NCBI GenBank assembly: GCA_012934845.2
Contig: WNNJ02000009.1
Location: forward strand, 1 to 64,000
Length of the DNA: 64,000 bases
Direction: 5' to 3'
Origin: Pomphorhynchus laevis
Lineage: Eukaryota > Acanthocephala > Palaeacanthocephala > Echinorhynchida > Pomphorhynchidae
Shown: positions 20,663-35,600 of the stretch, in pieces
Layout of the letters: each line of letters starts with the position of its first letter
Position numbering within the stretch: the stretch's first letter is position 1
Notes under the pieces: generated by a model
The model's input: the letters and a program-made list of their open reading frames with translations, nothing else
What the model was told of the DNA's origin: nothing
Database searches by the model: none
Position numbers and translations under genes: made by a program

Positions 20663-23600
20663 GTGAGTTTTAGTTGAAATAAAAGTTTTAAGAGAGTTTT
20701 AGTTAAAATACGAAATATTTTACTTTCAATGAAAATGTATAATCTCAATTACTTCATTTTGCGAAATTTATTTCATTAACTTTAAATGCTTAAGAATGAC
20801 TAACATAGTCTTTACACAGTTTCGCCTTTAGACATTGATCAATAAAAAATGTTATGTAATTATTATTATTATTTGATATAACATAACTATTTAGACATTT
20901 TATAATAAAATGTAAGACATTACATTTAATAAATTTTAGTTTTTAGATAATTTTAGTTGTTTTTATATAAGAGGATATTTTAAACTGTAAAAAAATCTAA
21001 ATTTAACTAATAGTTTTTATCTAATTAAAGGAATCGGGAATACTCAAACAGCATGAAATAATTATATGCTGGTTGAGTCTTTCCATTTCTTTTAATCAGA
21101 ATTGAAATAGGCCAGAAAAGTAAACCATTTATATAATAATTTTTAGTCAATAAGTGAACAAATTTAAACTACTTTTAATTTATATCGTAAAGATGACATA
21201 TTTAAATTTACAAAAACATATTTTTGCATGAGCATTCATGCATACCATATAATATAAAATATAATACATTAAATAATGAAATTTTAAGAATTACAACAAT
21301 ATGTAATGATATTGGTTTTCTTCAAAATCATTTAAATAATTTAATAGATACATATTTTAAACTAGGTTACTATAAAAATAACATCAAACAGGAAATATAT
21401 CACCTTTTGATATATCTCATATAATATAATACTATAGATGTATCATCCTCTTGATGATCTAAGGATTTTTTAAATTGTATGATATTTGATATATACGATT
21501 CATGCATATTAATCTGTTATCTACATAGAAATAATTAAACTAATAGAAGCCTTAAATATTTTGATAAATTTATAATTATTTAAAATAAGGTATCAGACTG
21601 ATAAAAAATGTTTCAATGGGAAGTAATATTAGCTCAATTATAGCTGCCCCTTTTTTAAGCTTTATAGAATATGAATTTGTTCATAACTGTTTAAAAAGTA
21701 AATCTAAATTATATAAAAATATGAAATATATATTTCGATATATTGATGATATATGTGTATTTAACTCTAAAATGTTATATTAAATAACAATTTCTTGACA
21801 AGAAAAATAATAATATAAATTTTTTCCCATCAACCAATGGTCCGGGTGTCGAGTCGTGGAGGCAGTTCACGAACCAAACTCCTCCAGACTTCGCAATCCT
21901 AGGTGACAGACCAGAGTTCTCTTTCAGATAGCCCAAGATGGTCTTCGGCCAGTTTCGATATTTGATCTCTCCACCGGTATCGAGGTCTACCTCGAGATCT
22001 CTTTCAAGAGAGTCCGGCCTGGAAAACCCTCCGAAGAAGGCGATCCCTAGACATCTTCAGAACGTGTCCTAGCCATCTCAGCTGACTTTCTTCGATATGG
22101 AGAAGCAGCGACTTTACTCCGAGTCTATCCCGGATGATCGAATTCCTGACCTTATCTCTAATGCTTAGACCGGCCACACCGCGAAGGAACCTCATTTTGG
22201 TCGCCTGTATCCGAGATATTATCCTTTCGGTCATAGCTCAAAGCTCATGACCATAGGTTAAGATAGAAACGAAGATTGTGTGGTAAGACGAAAACTTCGC
22301 CCGAAGACCCCACTCCCGCTTCAGCAGGACAACCTGTACATAGAACGCATTGCTGCATTAGCTGCTCAATCCCCTTGATATTCCTGCCGTCCCTCTGAAC
22401 TATACCCCAAGATACTTGAAATTCTCCACATTAGGAAGAACCTTTTCCCGAATCCGGATTGACATTGGCATCTGAATTTGAGACTACAAACATGTCGCCA
22501 CCGACATGAGCATTAAAGTCACCCAATAGAACGAGGGAATCTCAAACAGGAGTACTATCAAGCAGAGCCTGAAGATCTTCCACGAAGGCTGCATATTCCG
22601 AGATAATATTGGGAGCATACGCACATACAACAGTTATCCCCTTTCCCTCTATGACTAAATGTCTCGGAGACGCCAGGTTTTCATTCACTGAGTTAAACCT
22701 CTCTACAACGAACGACAACCGGGAACTTGTAAGTATCCCTACACCCGCCTTTCGTCACTTTTCGTTGGTAACTAGCGAATATCTCAAGGTCCAGCCTTGA
22801 TCCAAAAGTTTAGTTCCAATTCCAGAATAGTGAAGAAAAGTCACTCCGACTATTTCAAGACCGATGCAAACTCTCTCTTCAACAAATTTTGGTTCCTTCC
22901 TTTCTCAGTGAGATGACATTCCACGTTTCTACAGGAAGGCTAGTCCGCTTCGGATGTTGATGGCTCTTTTGCTGAATCCGTACAACTGCCTGGTCACACG
23001 GCACCATACAATGAAAACTCCTCCGGTCAGTGTTGAGTTAACCATTTTTCTTCGCATTTGATTTATATTTTGTAAATTTGTTGCTTGTCATTTTCATCGT
23101 CTTAATTGGTTTATTCGATTATCTCCCTTTGCCGATATCCTGTGATAATCCAACATCGCTACTGTAAGGAAACATGTCTCCGATACTCTCTTCCGCCTTT
23201 TCGTCCATTTTTTAATCTGCCGTTGGAGTCATCGGAGTGATTTTGTATGTTCGGATATCTCCTGTTCCCAATACCCTTTGATGATCCAACATCTCTGCTG
23301 TAAGCAAACAGGCCTCCGTAACTCTCTTCCGTTTTTTCGTCCATTGTTTACTCCGCCGTTGTAGTCATCGGAGGGATCTGAGATAGTCTATAAAATAGAC
23401 TGAGATAGTTCGGAGATAGTTAGATAATAGACTGAGATAGTTAGACATCGGAGATAGTTCGGCTATCTCCCGTTTTATTTAATAAGCGAATAAATTTATT
23501 TAGGTAGTTTATTCACATATTTTTGCATGAGCATTCATGCATACCATATAATATAATATAATACATTAAATAATGAAATTTTAAGAATTGCAATAATATG

Positions 23601-26600
23601 TAATGATATTAGCTTTCTTCAAAACCATTTAAATAATTTAATAGATACATATTTTAATTTAGGTTACTATAAAAATAACATCAAGCAGAAAATAGTAAAA
23701 TATATAAATCAACAAAATATTAGTAAAAATATGTTTCGATACAATGATGATATATGTGTATTTAATTCTAATAATTTTTATTCAATTAGTGAACAAATTT
23801 ATCCAGAAAGCCTTATTCTTAACAAAACCAATATTAATGATAAAGAAGGTGTATATCTAGATATGAACATTAAATTAACATTAACTAAAACTACTATTAA
23901 TTTATATCGTAAAGATGACATATTTAAATTTACAAGAAACATATTTTTGCATGAGCATTCATGCATACCATATAATATTAAAAATATAATACATTAAATA
24001 ATGAAATTTTAAGAATTGCAACAATATGTAATGATATTGGCTTTCTTCAAAATCATTTAAATAATTTAATAGATACATATTTTAAACTAGGTTACTATAA
24101 AAATAACATCAAGCAGAAAATAGTAAAATATATAAATCAACACAATAATATAAAGAATAAATTTAAACTCTTAAGTGGCAAATTTTTATGGATGGATAAT
24201 AAATAATATACTTTGCATTAGAATAAGATACTAGATAGTTTTATTAGAGGAAATACGTCTTTAACACGTATTTGATTTGAACATTTTTCTTCGCATTTGA
24301 TTTATATTTTGTAAATTTGTTGCTTGTCATTTTCATCGTCTTAATTGGTTTATTCGATTATCTCCCTTTGCCGATATCCTGTGATGATCCAACATCGCTA
24401 CTGTAAGGAAACATGTCTCCGATACTCTCTTTCGCCTTTTCGTCCATTTTCCAATCTGCCGTTGGAGTCATCGGAGTGATTTTGTATGTTCGGATATCTC
24501 CCGTTCCCAATACCCTTTGATGATCCAACATCTCTGCTGTAAGCAAACAGGCCTCCGTAACTCTCTTCCGTTTTTTCGTCCATTGTTTACTCCGCCGTTG
24601 TAGTCATCGGAGGGATCTGAGATAGTCTATAAAATAGACTGAGATAGTTCGGAGATAGTTAGATAATAGACTGAGATAGTTAGACATCGAAGATAGTTCG
24701 GCTATCTCCCGTTTTATTTAATAAGCGAATATATTTATTCAGGTAGTTTATTCACATATTTTTGTATTATATTATTATATAATATAATACATTAAATAAT
24801 GAAATTTTAAGAATTGCAACAATATGTAATGATATTGGCTTTCTTCAAAATCATTTAAATAATTTAATAGATACATATTTTAAACTAGGTTACTATAAAA
24901 ATAACATCAAGCAGAAAATAGTAAAATATATAAATCAACACAATAATATAAAGAATAAATTTAAACTCTTAAGTGGCAAATTTTTATAGATGGATAATAA
25001 ATAATATACTTTGTGTTAGAATAAGATATTAGATTAACAAATTTCATCAGATGAAATACGTCATTAGCATGTATTACATTATAGTAAATACATTATTTGC
25101 ATGTATTTGGCCCTGCTGCTATGTTGTATTGATGAATAGACGCCGACACCGGATACCATAGCAGTTCCTCCTGATGACCTCTAATATCATGCGATATAGT
25201 AATTATCTCCTTAGTTTCTTTTTGAGTTAAATTCCTAATTTGAGTAAAAAATCAATGAAGTTGACTGTCAGTAAGTCAAACTTTATTAAGGCGTATCCAC
25301 AGTTCTAAGCGATTTGAAAAGTGATCTAAATTACAAATTGTTCTATCAAGTACATTGATAGATTAATCGAAACATAACCTGTTGGCCGTTAATGAAAGTT
25401 ATTTTCATTAAGAAGTTTATTAGTAAACTTAATGTCAAACTTTTAGTATTTTAATAATCATTAATTGATGAGCTCAATCATTAAAATTAATTGCATTTTT
25501 AAATTAAATTACATTTATGTGATGACGTATCAATTACGTTAATTCACTAATTCATTTCAAAATATTTACAAATAAATTTAGATTTTCATTAGTTTTTATA
25601 AAATTTAACTCCTTTTTTTATTTCATTTGCGCTTTCCGTGTAATAATTAAGCGTAAAGTTTTGAGTTGAATTCAAATTGCTAATATGAAATGATATTTGA
25701 TTTTATTTCATAAAGAAATTACGGTGAATAATTCACTCAAGCGCTTATATCATTATAACGACAAATTACAATTTTATTTATGTTATACTTTTATCGATGT
25801 TGTTTGAAATAAATCTACTGAGTTATTTGTTCGATGATCAAAATTTGGATCAAAAAAATCAAATATTAAAAGAAATTCATAATGTTATTATTCGTGTTTT
25901 GTGTGACGATATTTTTAATCTTCTCGCATGTTACATTTAGACTGAAATTCTATCGGCCTACGGGGATAAGTGAGTGCTTCAGTTGATAAATAAATTTTTT
26001 CATTATATTATTAATTTTATTATTTAAATAATCTTTCAAATTTTTAATTAAAAATTTTAAATTTAAATTTATTATTGAACTCTACATGATGAACTCTACA
26101 ATATGTACTCTACAATATGAACGCTACAACAAAAAACTCCAAGACTAGACGTAATCCAAGACTTTTCAATGACTTCTTATCATGAACTCCACGACTTGTC
26201 AATGGATACTCAACAACCGTAACTATACATTATGAACTCTACAATGTAAACTCTACAATATGAACGCTACAACAAAATCTCTACCATATGAACTCTACAA
26301 GATGAATTCTACAATGTGAAATCTACTAGATGAACTGCACTTTACAATAGAATTCTACAATTGAACTCTATAATTTAATTCTACAGTTGAACTTTACAAT
26401 ATGAACTTTGTAGTTTTTTGTTCCTTCTCTATAACCTAGAGGCGTAAATGGGCTAATAAAAATCTCTTCATAAGAGATTATTAGAGCTTATTGGTATTTT
26501 TACAGTTTCATTAATGCTATTTAGAAATATGTTTTATATTTCTCTTTTCCCGTTATTGTATATTTATCATTTTTATAGGCTGCTTGCTCCTTTGAAAGAT

Positions 26601-29600
26601 AATTATTTCCTTGAGACTTTAATTGTTTTTTTTTCACATTTATGTTTCACATTTGTGCTTGAAAAAATTGAAATGATTTCCTGTTTTGTTTAAACAAAAC
26701 AGGAAATCATTGTTTTTTTTATTGAAAAATATCTTGTCGGTATTAAATCGTCTTTTTTGGTAAAAGAATAATTTAATAAAGTTAATTTTTTAAACTTTAT
26801 CTTGCAAATATATAAATCATATAGGAAACTTAAGGTTCTTCATTTTCATAGTTTTGCAAACATTTATTCTCAAAATAAAATATAAAAAATTATTTATTCA
26901 TTATAATTATTATTAAATTATTATGATTTATTATAATTTGTTTTATTATAATTATTAATGATTATATAATTTTTTAAAAATTATTTAAACATTTATTTCA
27001 AATGTTTTAGTAACATTTGTAAAGTTATTGCAAAAATAGTCACTGTTTATTTAATAGAAAAATTAAATTTCTGTAAAAAAAAATTAACAGAAATAGTCAC
27101 ATAATTTAATTAGCAATTTAAATTTTTACGATATTACAGAAGCGCTGTTTTAACATTACAATATTAAAAACAACTGACCTTGATCCATTTTTAATTTTGA
27201 ATTTTTGAACAGGATAATAAGCAAATTTATATTATATTTTGCTTTTTTCTGCTAGCGAAAAAAGAAGCGAAACGTACTCATTTTTCATTAAATACGTTTT
27301 GTTTCAGTTGATGCTAGTAGCAACTAGCGAAATATAAAAATCAATATAAAAATAGATTTGTATATTTTCATTTTCCTTAATTCATTTTTTTTATTTTTAT
27401 CAGATTTTTTTAGTTTAAACTTTACAGTTTTCAATCTTAAATTGATTACAATCAGTTGCTTTTTACTAACTAATTTTTAATTGTTTTTCTAATATTTGGT
27501 TTCTAATTAAGTTAATTTCTGAAAATTATTCAGTATGAATTCCTTAAATTTTTTGTTTCTATTTAAGTGCCGACACAAATAAACCTCAAGCTGAGGAAAA
27601 AGACCTTCACGATTTGTTAAGGGTATGTTCTCTTGTGTGTTGGTGTTCCTATTGCATTTTGATTTGCTTCAATTTAAATTTATAATTATTTTTCTCTTAG
27701 ATATTCGGTATAATTTTTTGAATTTTTTAATCCGAAAAAATTCTCAATTTTTTTAGTGTTTAAGATTTAACAACTTGTATAACATTTACTTCGATATTAA
27801 CCCTAAATTAGTAAACGGTTATCGATTAACGGATTAAAATTAATTGTTTGTTCTTTCTTACGATTAGAATTTTAAATCTCCTTGAATATCGCCGTTTTAA
27901 ATTTTGCAATTTGATTTTTATATTCATAATTACGAACGTTTGAAAAATTAGCCACAATTTAAAAGTTTGAAAAATACCTAATTGGGTCACTTTTTTAGTG
28001 ATATTTTCTATACGTTGTATCTGCAAATTCAAAAATGCAATTTTTAAATTTGCAGATATAAATTTAAAAATACAATCAAACAATTTTTTATTTAGACTAC
28101 TTTCGTTTGTATAGCAAAAAATTCGTTATTAACCGAATTGCTTGTGATATTTCATTTTTAAGAAAGGACATTTTGTTATTAATTTTAACATTTCAATGTT
28201 ATTTTTATTAGCTAAATTCTTAATTTTTGTTATGACTTTATTTTTTAATCAATTTAAAACGGTACTTGTACTAGGACATTGAACTGCAATACGAAGAGGA
28301 AGAATCGAAAAGAAAAAAGGGTCGTAAGAAACATAGCAAGAAACAGGAACTTGAAAATAAGGAACTTTCAGATGCCGGTACAAATTTTCTTTGTTTTCTT
28401 GTTTTTCATTTTTATTTACAGACGAGCCGGATTCAATTCCTAATCAAAAGCTATCTGTAAACAAATCAAAACCAAAAAAAGCTTCAAAATCACAAAAACA
28501 TGAGAAGCCTGAAAATAAAATAGATGACACAGACTTTAAGAAAGAAGAGGTACGCTGTACTTTAAATACTAGTTTAATAACAAAAATATTTTTTTAACCT
28601 AACATTTCACGGCTGCACACGTAAATATTTTTAACGTTTTTCCATATTTCTTGAACTGTGTTTCTTAGCTCTACAAAATAAAGTAACCCTTTAACCTTAT
28701 TTTAAAATACCTTATAGGGACCTTCTATTAAGTATTTTAGCAACATTAAGATCATATGTTTTGAAACAAAAATGCAACGTTTTATATTGTGATTGAATAA
28801 TGATTAATTAATTAAAAAATTAAGTAATCAAATTTATTTTAAACAAACCCCAAAATATTAATTAAATACGGTTAAGCTGCCGGTTTTTCTAATAATAAAA
28901 CTTTTTTAATATTTTTATGACGTTTTCGAATTTGTCAGGCCATTCAGAATAATGATCAAGTAAACTCATCCGAGCTTGTTGGTAATCTTGCCAAAATCAA
29001 GGTGCATCCTGATGTTGATAGTGTTAAATCACAACAGAAATCGAAGGGAAAAAGCAGTAAACAATCAAATGCGAAATCTAAACAGATTGAGCTTATTAAA
29101 CAGGCTTTGGCTAAGCAGAAAGAGATCGAAGCTCAGATGCTTAAAGACGAAGAAGATCAGTTTAAAAGAGAAGAAGAATTAGAGAAGCTGAGAGAAGCTA
29201 AAGTAACTTCTATTTCCTTGAATACCCTTATATTTATTGTTTTTAAAAATTAGCTTGAAGAAGAGCGTATTCGCAAACAGAAGCGTAAGGAGAAAGATAA
29301 GGCAAGGATTCAAAAGAAAAAAGAGATGGGAATATATCTTACAAGGGAACAGAAAGAAAAGAAAGACAGAGCTCTTTTGCAATTAAAATTAGCCGGTATT
29401 TTCTTATTGTTTTGTATTTAACTTTTCAAGATTTTAACATTTTGATGGAAACGAAAATTAATTTGCAATTTAAGCTTGTTTGATTAAAAGCATTTAGCAA
29501 AGCAATTAGTTATATCTATCTATCATAGGATATGGAAATGTAAAAATATAAAAAATGAATGATAGATAGAATTGGTTATTTATCGAACTAAATTATCTAA

Positions 29601-32600
29601 ATAAATAGATTAAGACAATTAAAATTTTTAAATCTTAAATATTATAATATGAAATTAATTAAAAAAATATTTACAATTTTGTTTAGATTTAAAATTTTGT
29701 AAATAGAAATTCGTACGAAACAAGTGTTGCTTGCATGCAGAACCCTCAAATATTTAATATAAAAATGAAAAATTTAATATGATAAATATTAATACGATAC
29801 TTAAAATTAATAATTATTGATTAGTTAATTATTTAATACAGTAATTTTTTTTATAAACACATTTTTATTATTTATTATTTAATTAATAATTAAATTAATT
29901 ATTAATATGATATAGAACATTTTTAGTTCTATATCAAAGTGTAAATGTTATAAGCTAATTTCGGCTAAGTTCATCGCAAAAAATCGTTACTTTTCGTTTA
30001 TTAAAATTTTAATTTACTCTCAATGTATTACTTATAATGTATCTGCTAAATTTGCTTAAATCAAAATTTATATTTTTTAAAACCCTTTATTACTTATTAG
30101 AATTGCCATTGTTATTCGCATCGTCTATCAACTTTTTATCGAACTCAAGATAATAGCTTAAATCGATTTTAAATAGAATTATTATAATTATCGTAGTTAT
30201 TCGTACTGCGTTAGAATTAGAGGTACCACACATTGTAGAGCTGAATTTACCAAACAATTACCGATACGCTTTCTAGCTATTCATATTTTGGTACATAAAT
30301 CAATATAAAATTTTGCGGCAATATTTAAGAATCTATAAAAAATTCCTAAGTACTTTTTTAAAACGTATTAAGAGTTTAAATGTTCCGATCGCTGTATTAA
30401 CAACCATCAATCTATACTGATATTTATTAAAACATCTGAACCGCTTATTCAAAATATTTCAATTTTTGTTACGAAAAATTCACATTCGATAGCTTTTTTA
30501 GGCGTTCTTCCATCAATAACGGTAGACGATGATAAAAAAACCGATTTTAAGAAACCAAGACGAAAAGCAAAGAAAGGTATTTTTATTGTCTTTGGTTCTC
30601 TTAAATTGTTATTATTGTCTAGGACAAAAAGAAATGATTCAAGAGGACGTTCAGGTAATAGTTTTTTTCTAATTAATTTACTACATTATACCAACATACA
30701 TTATATCATTCAATTAATTTTATTCGAATCGCTTGGGGATTATCTATCAAAACAATCGGCTACTGATTTATCGCGTAGGCATCGTATTTACCACAATCAA
30801 ATAGGCATGATTAACGAATCATTAATAAAAAGATATTTGACTTAAATTTAAAGAACTATATGCATTTATATTCACTTATATACCTTATAGGCCGCTAATA
30901 CAATTGTTAAATCTTGTATCATTTGATCAACCTCAAAACTTGCCATTGCAATTTAAATTAAGTTTGCTAACTGAATTAAGTTTCGCCGTTTTTCATTAAA
31001 ATATAATCAAATACAAAGTTACCAGATTTATTGAAAAGTCACAATATTAAATGTAAAAGTGATTATTTTGATTACGAAAGTGACTAGATTAAATGATAGA
31101 GGAGATTTAATTGTGGGTATGAAATTGATTGGTACATGTATGCTTTTAAAATTAACGAAGTTATTAATAGGTAATGCAAATTGCGAAGGTGACCCGATAT
31201 AAATATACAGTGACAAACCTTATTTTAGTAGTGACTATTGATTTTAAAATCGGATTAGATAAGGAATTATTAAATTTATAAATAAACACATACGGTTCGG
31301 TTATAAATTTGATTATTCTACATCACGTACATTTTTTACAAAATGTATAATATTATATAATACCAAGGATATATTAATATTATTATAATTATTAATATTA
31401 TAATATCTGATTATAATTATAAAAAATATAATTATTAATATTATTATAATATCTGATTATAATAAAAAATTGTATATCTGATATAAGATCAATATTATTT
31501 TTAAATTTAGCTTAATAGAATTCATAGAAAATTAATTTACATAATTTATTATCAATCACTTGTTAAATTTCTGCAATTTCACGATTAGAAAAATTATAAG
31601 ATTATCTTTAATTCCGTAATTACCTCGTCTAAAATTCATTAATTAGTTCCCTCACTCATCCTAATGTTATATTTGTATAAATGATAAAATATAATTTACA
31701 TATTATATAATATGAATATTATATAGTATATGTGTATCGGTCACATGGACTTTTAGTTGAAATATACGGCATAAATCATTTCATTATAGTTGTAATAATG
31801 ATGCAGAAAACACCTTTTCTGTACCAGTTGGCTACAGTGTACAATTACCGTTAGCGATGAAGTTTCTCAAAAGTATCCTTTACGCTAAAAACTTGACTCA
31901 TTATGATTTGTGATTTTTTCAGCTAATTCATGATCTTTTATTTCAAAAATAATTAATTTTATCTGGGCGGCCTTTCCTCAGATTAGTCCTAGCAATAAAA
32001 TTCGCATTTACCTAATAGACGGTGATAAAGCTATTGTTTTTGATCTGAGGCATATAATACGATTTAGAACCGAACATCGAATATGTGGAAAGCTGATAGG
32101 ATGTTTTGCTGCTTAACCCAGTAAAAAATGTATTTTACGGGTCACCGATTGTGCTTCTGAACGAAGAACTCGCAACTATCTTGCGATTATCATTTATTTA
32201 TATTATATCTTATTATTTAATATTTATATTAAATTAAATAATTTTAATTTCTCAATTATATATTTTTTAATACCAAATGACCTTTTTAGTCGATTAATGA
32301 AGATGAAAGTCCAGTGTTATCGTTAGAAACGGTTGTCACTCTCGAAGAGTCTGCTGATGACATAAAAGATTGTTGGGACGATGATACTGATAACGAATTG
32401 CCTCTCAGAACATCCGACATTCACAGTAATCCATTATGAATACAGCTAATATATGTGATTTCTTGTCTTATATTTAGAGCCTAACTCAGCTGCAGGCACA
32501 TATCAACAAGACTATGTTTCCACAGATCAAGATGACGATGACGACGATTCAAGTAGTTACGAATCTGAAAGCGAAGACGAAGATATACGATGCTTACCTA

Positions 32601-35600
32601 CAAAGGAACGTGCTGCTGCCCGCATAAAGGTATTTTAAGCAATCTGTGTTGCTCTTTATATCTGTTAGTATCGTTTACCTAGGTATAATGCTCGTCTCTA
32701 TTTACTTTGTAGTTTCTGGCTTGTTAATTATAATATTAATAATATTATTAATATTATTATTTTATAAATTTATTAATACATTATTTTTATATATTCTTAT
32801 GATTTTTATGTTTAAAAATCATAATTTTTATTTTTAATTTTTTTTAATATAATTTTCATTTATGATAATTTTCTATTCTTTCAACATGAGATTCTTATGA
32901 TTTTTAATTATATTTTAATATAATTTTCATTTAATATTTAAAATTTTTAATGTTGTAAATTAAATATTATATAATATAATATTTCATTTAATATATTATT
33001 TTTAAATTATATTTTAATATAATTTTCATTTAAGATAATTTTCTATTCTTTCAACATGAGATTTTCTAAATGCATATTGATATATGCATATAGTTCGCAT
33101 CTAACTTTTAAATCGCGATATTATTTTAAGAAAATCTTTAAAAAAGGTTTTATCAACATCAAAAGGAGGTCATCTAAACAATACGTACATTTTTGTTCTT
33201 TTATTTGTGAAAGCAGGTAAATTAAGAATAGAACTGTGGCGCGTCATTATAATCATGACCTAAATCACAAATTTGCGTTACTGATGTTCAAGTTTGACAA
33301 CCGCTAATTGAACTCGTATATTCTTGAATTTGCTGATATTATCGGTATCACCACAGTTTGCTTGACTTAGTTTTAGTAAATTTTTCTTGGCACACATTGA
33401 TAGATTGCGCTGATATAGACCGTAATTGATCGTGAATATTGATAAATAATCAAAGGTGCCTTTGCTTATTGCAGACTTATTTGCTAAACTTTTTTTGTAC
33501 TTTATATTTTTTTATAGATATAAGTTTCTCTGTTTTTCAACAAGATCATATAGAAAGAAACTTAACCGGCACATATCATATTCTTCCCCTATTAAAGGAT
33601 TTCTTAAATGTAAATACCTAAGTTGAATCATTGTTATTCATTAAAATGTTTTTACCGGCACAAATCTTTACTATAGAAGACTGATTGTCTTCAATACTTT
33701 ACATATGATAATTATTGTCGCGTATACTAGCATATATGTTCTAACTGGTATTTTTTCAAAACTGTATCTGTCCGACCGCATATTTACTTTGGCGCTTTGA
33801 TCATTCTTATCGTCAACTTGAAGGCTTATTTGAATATGTATCAAATTATTTAAAAATATAGAAACAATATTTTTTACCTTTAAACGGATTATTTCATTTT
33901 TTGCAATTGGCGAACACCTAAAATAAAAAATTACTATGTAGTCGTGCTCCGTTTCATATATTTGAAAAGCATCTTCAAACTAAATTTTTTGAGTTATCTC
34001 TTCATATAAACGGTATATTAAAAGACTTTATATTTTGTCAACTGAGGCGGAAATCTAATTAATTTGTAAGCTAAAACATCAGCGCACTAGTCGCACTGAC
34101 TATTAATAGCATATAATGACTATACTATTTTTAAACTTTATCTTTTACACATTACAAAATAATGTAATTTTAATTAAATTTTCGCTTGTTCCTTTAGCAA
34201 AAACACCACTAATATGTGTTTTTGTTAATTACTTTTATTTTTGGTAAATGTTAGAAGTTTGTCCCTTGTCGATCAATCAAAGATTAATAAACTCTTTAGA
34301 ATTTATTACTAGCCATATTGCTCAACTGAATTTGTATGGAACAGCTATTTAAATGAGAATTACTATGTTTGATCATTTGTATGATGGTCTCATCCACACA
34401 GGCAATTCAAGGATGCTTGATAATGGTCCCAAGACACATGTTTAAGACAAATTGCTTGTACGTTTTCTTATTATTCTTATAATGTATATTTGAAGTTTAA
34501 CAAACTATTAGTTTATAAAGAAAAATTAAATCGTATGATCAAGCATTTTATTAATGTTGTTGGTTCAATAATGTATAATTCGTTTATTGAAGTTTGAAAA
34601 TATAAATTATAATATAATTATAATATATAATTTATATATTTTATATATCTGAAATATTCTATTAATGTTGTGATTCTTTTTGATGCTTTAGCGTAGAAAA
34701 GAATTAGCCGAACAGCGGGTCCGCCATGATGATTTACGGTGTCCGGTCATTTGTGTGATGGGTCATGTCGACACTGGCAAGACAAAAATGCTTGATAATC
34801 TTCGCAAGACACACGTTCAAGACGGTGAGGCTGGTGGAATTACTCAGCAGATTGGTGCAACGAATGTCCCTCTGTCTACAATTCAGGAACGAACTAAGCA
34901 TTGTGCAAAATGTTCAATAACGCTACCTGGCTTTATATTCGTTGATACACCAGGACACGAGTCCTTTAAGAACCTTCGTGTTCGCGGTTCTTCCCTCTGC
35001 GATATCGCCATTTTAATCGTTGATCTAATGCATGGAATAGAACCTCAAACTATAGAATCACTGCAATTATTGCGTAGTCGACGTTGTCCGTTCGTTATCG
35101 CTTTAAATAAAATCGATAGACTTAATGGATGGGAAAGCAATCCTACAATGCCAATTACTGAATTAATAAATCGCCAAGCTATTCATACTAAAAACGACTT
35201 TGATCGAAGGTATAAGCAGACAATAGTACAATTAGCTCAGCAAAAGGTCAATGCAGCTTTGTTTTACGATAATCCAGATCCCAAATCGTTTTATCCAATG
35301 ATTCCGGTATCTGCTGTTTCAGGGGACGGTGTTGGTGATCTTATGTTTACCATTGTCGATGCATGTCAAAATGCTTTAGCGTCTAAACTTGCATTCTCTG
35401 AAGATCTTAAATGTACAGTGATGGAAGTCAAATCTATAGAAGGATTTGGTACTACAATTGATATTTGTCTTGTGAATGGCCGTTTGCGAGTCGGCGATAC
35501 AATTGTTGTACCAGGACAAGAAGGACCAATTGTTACACAGATTCGTGGACTTATGATGCCAGCTCATAATAAAGATCTGCGTGTTAAGGTATTGAATTTT

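Noticed and set aside
25892-25995. Short hydrophobic peptide starting MLLFVFCVTIFLIF
   Set aside because: The T-rich stretch is better explained as the polypyrimidine region ahead of the eIF5B microexon 25941-25969.
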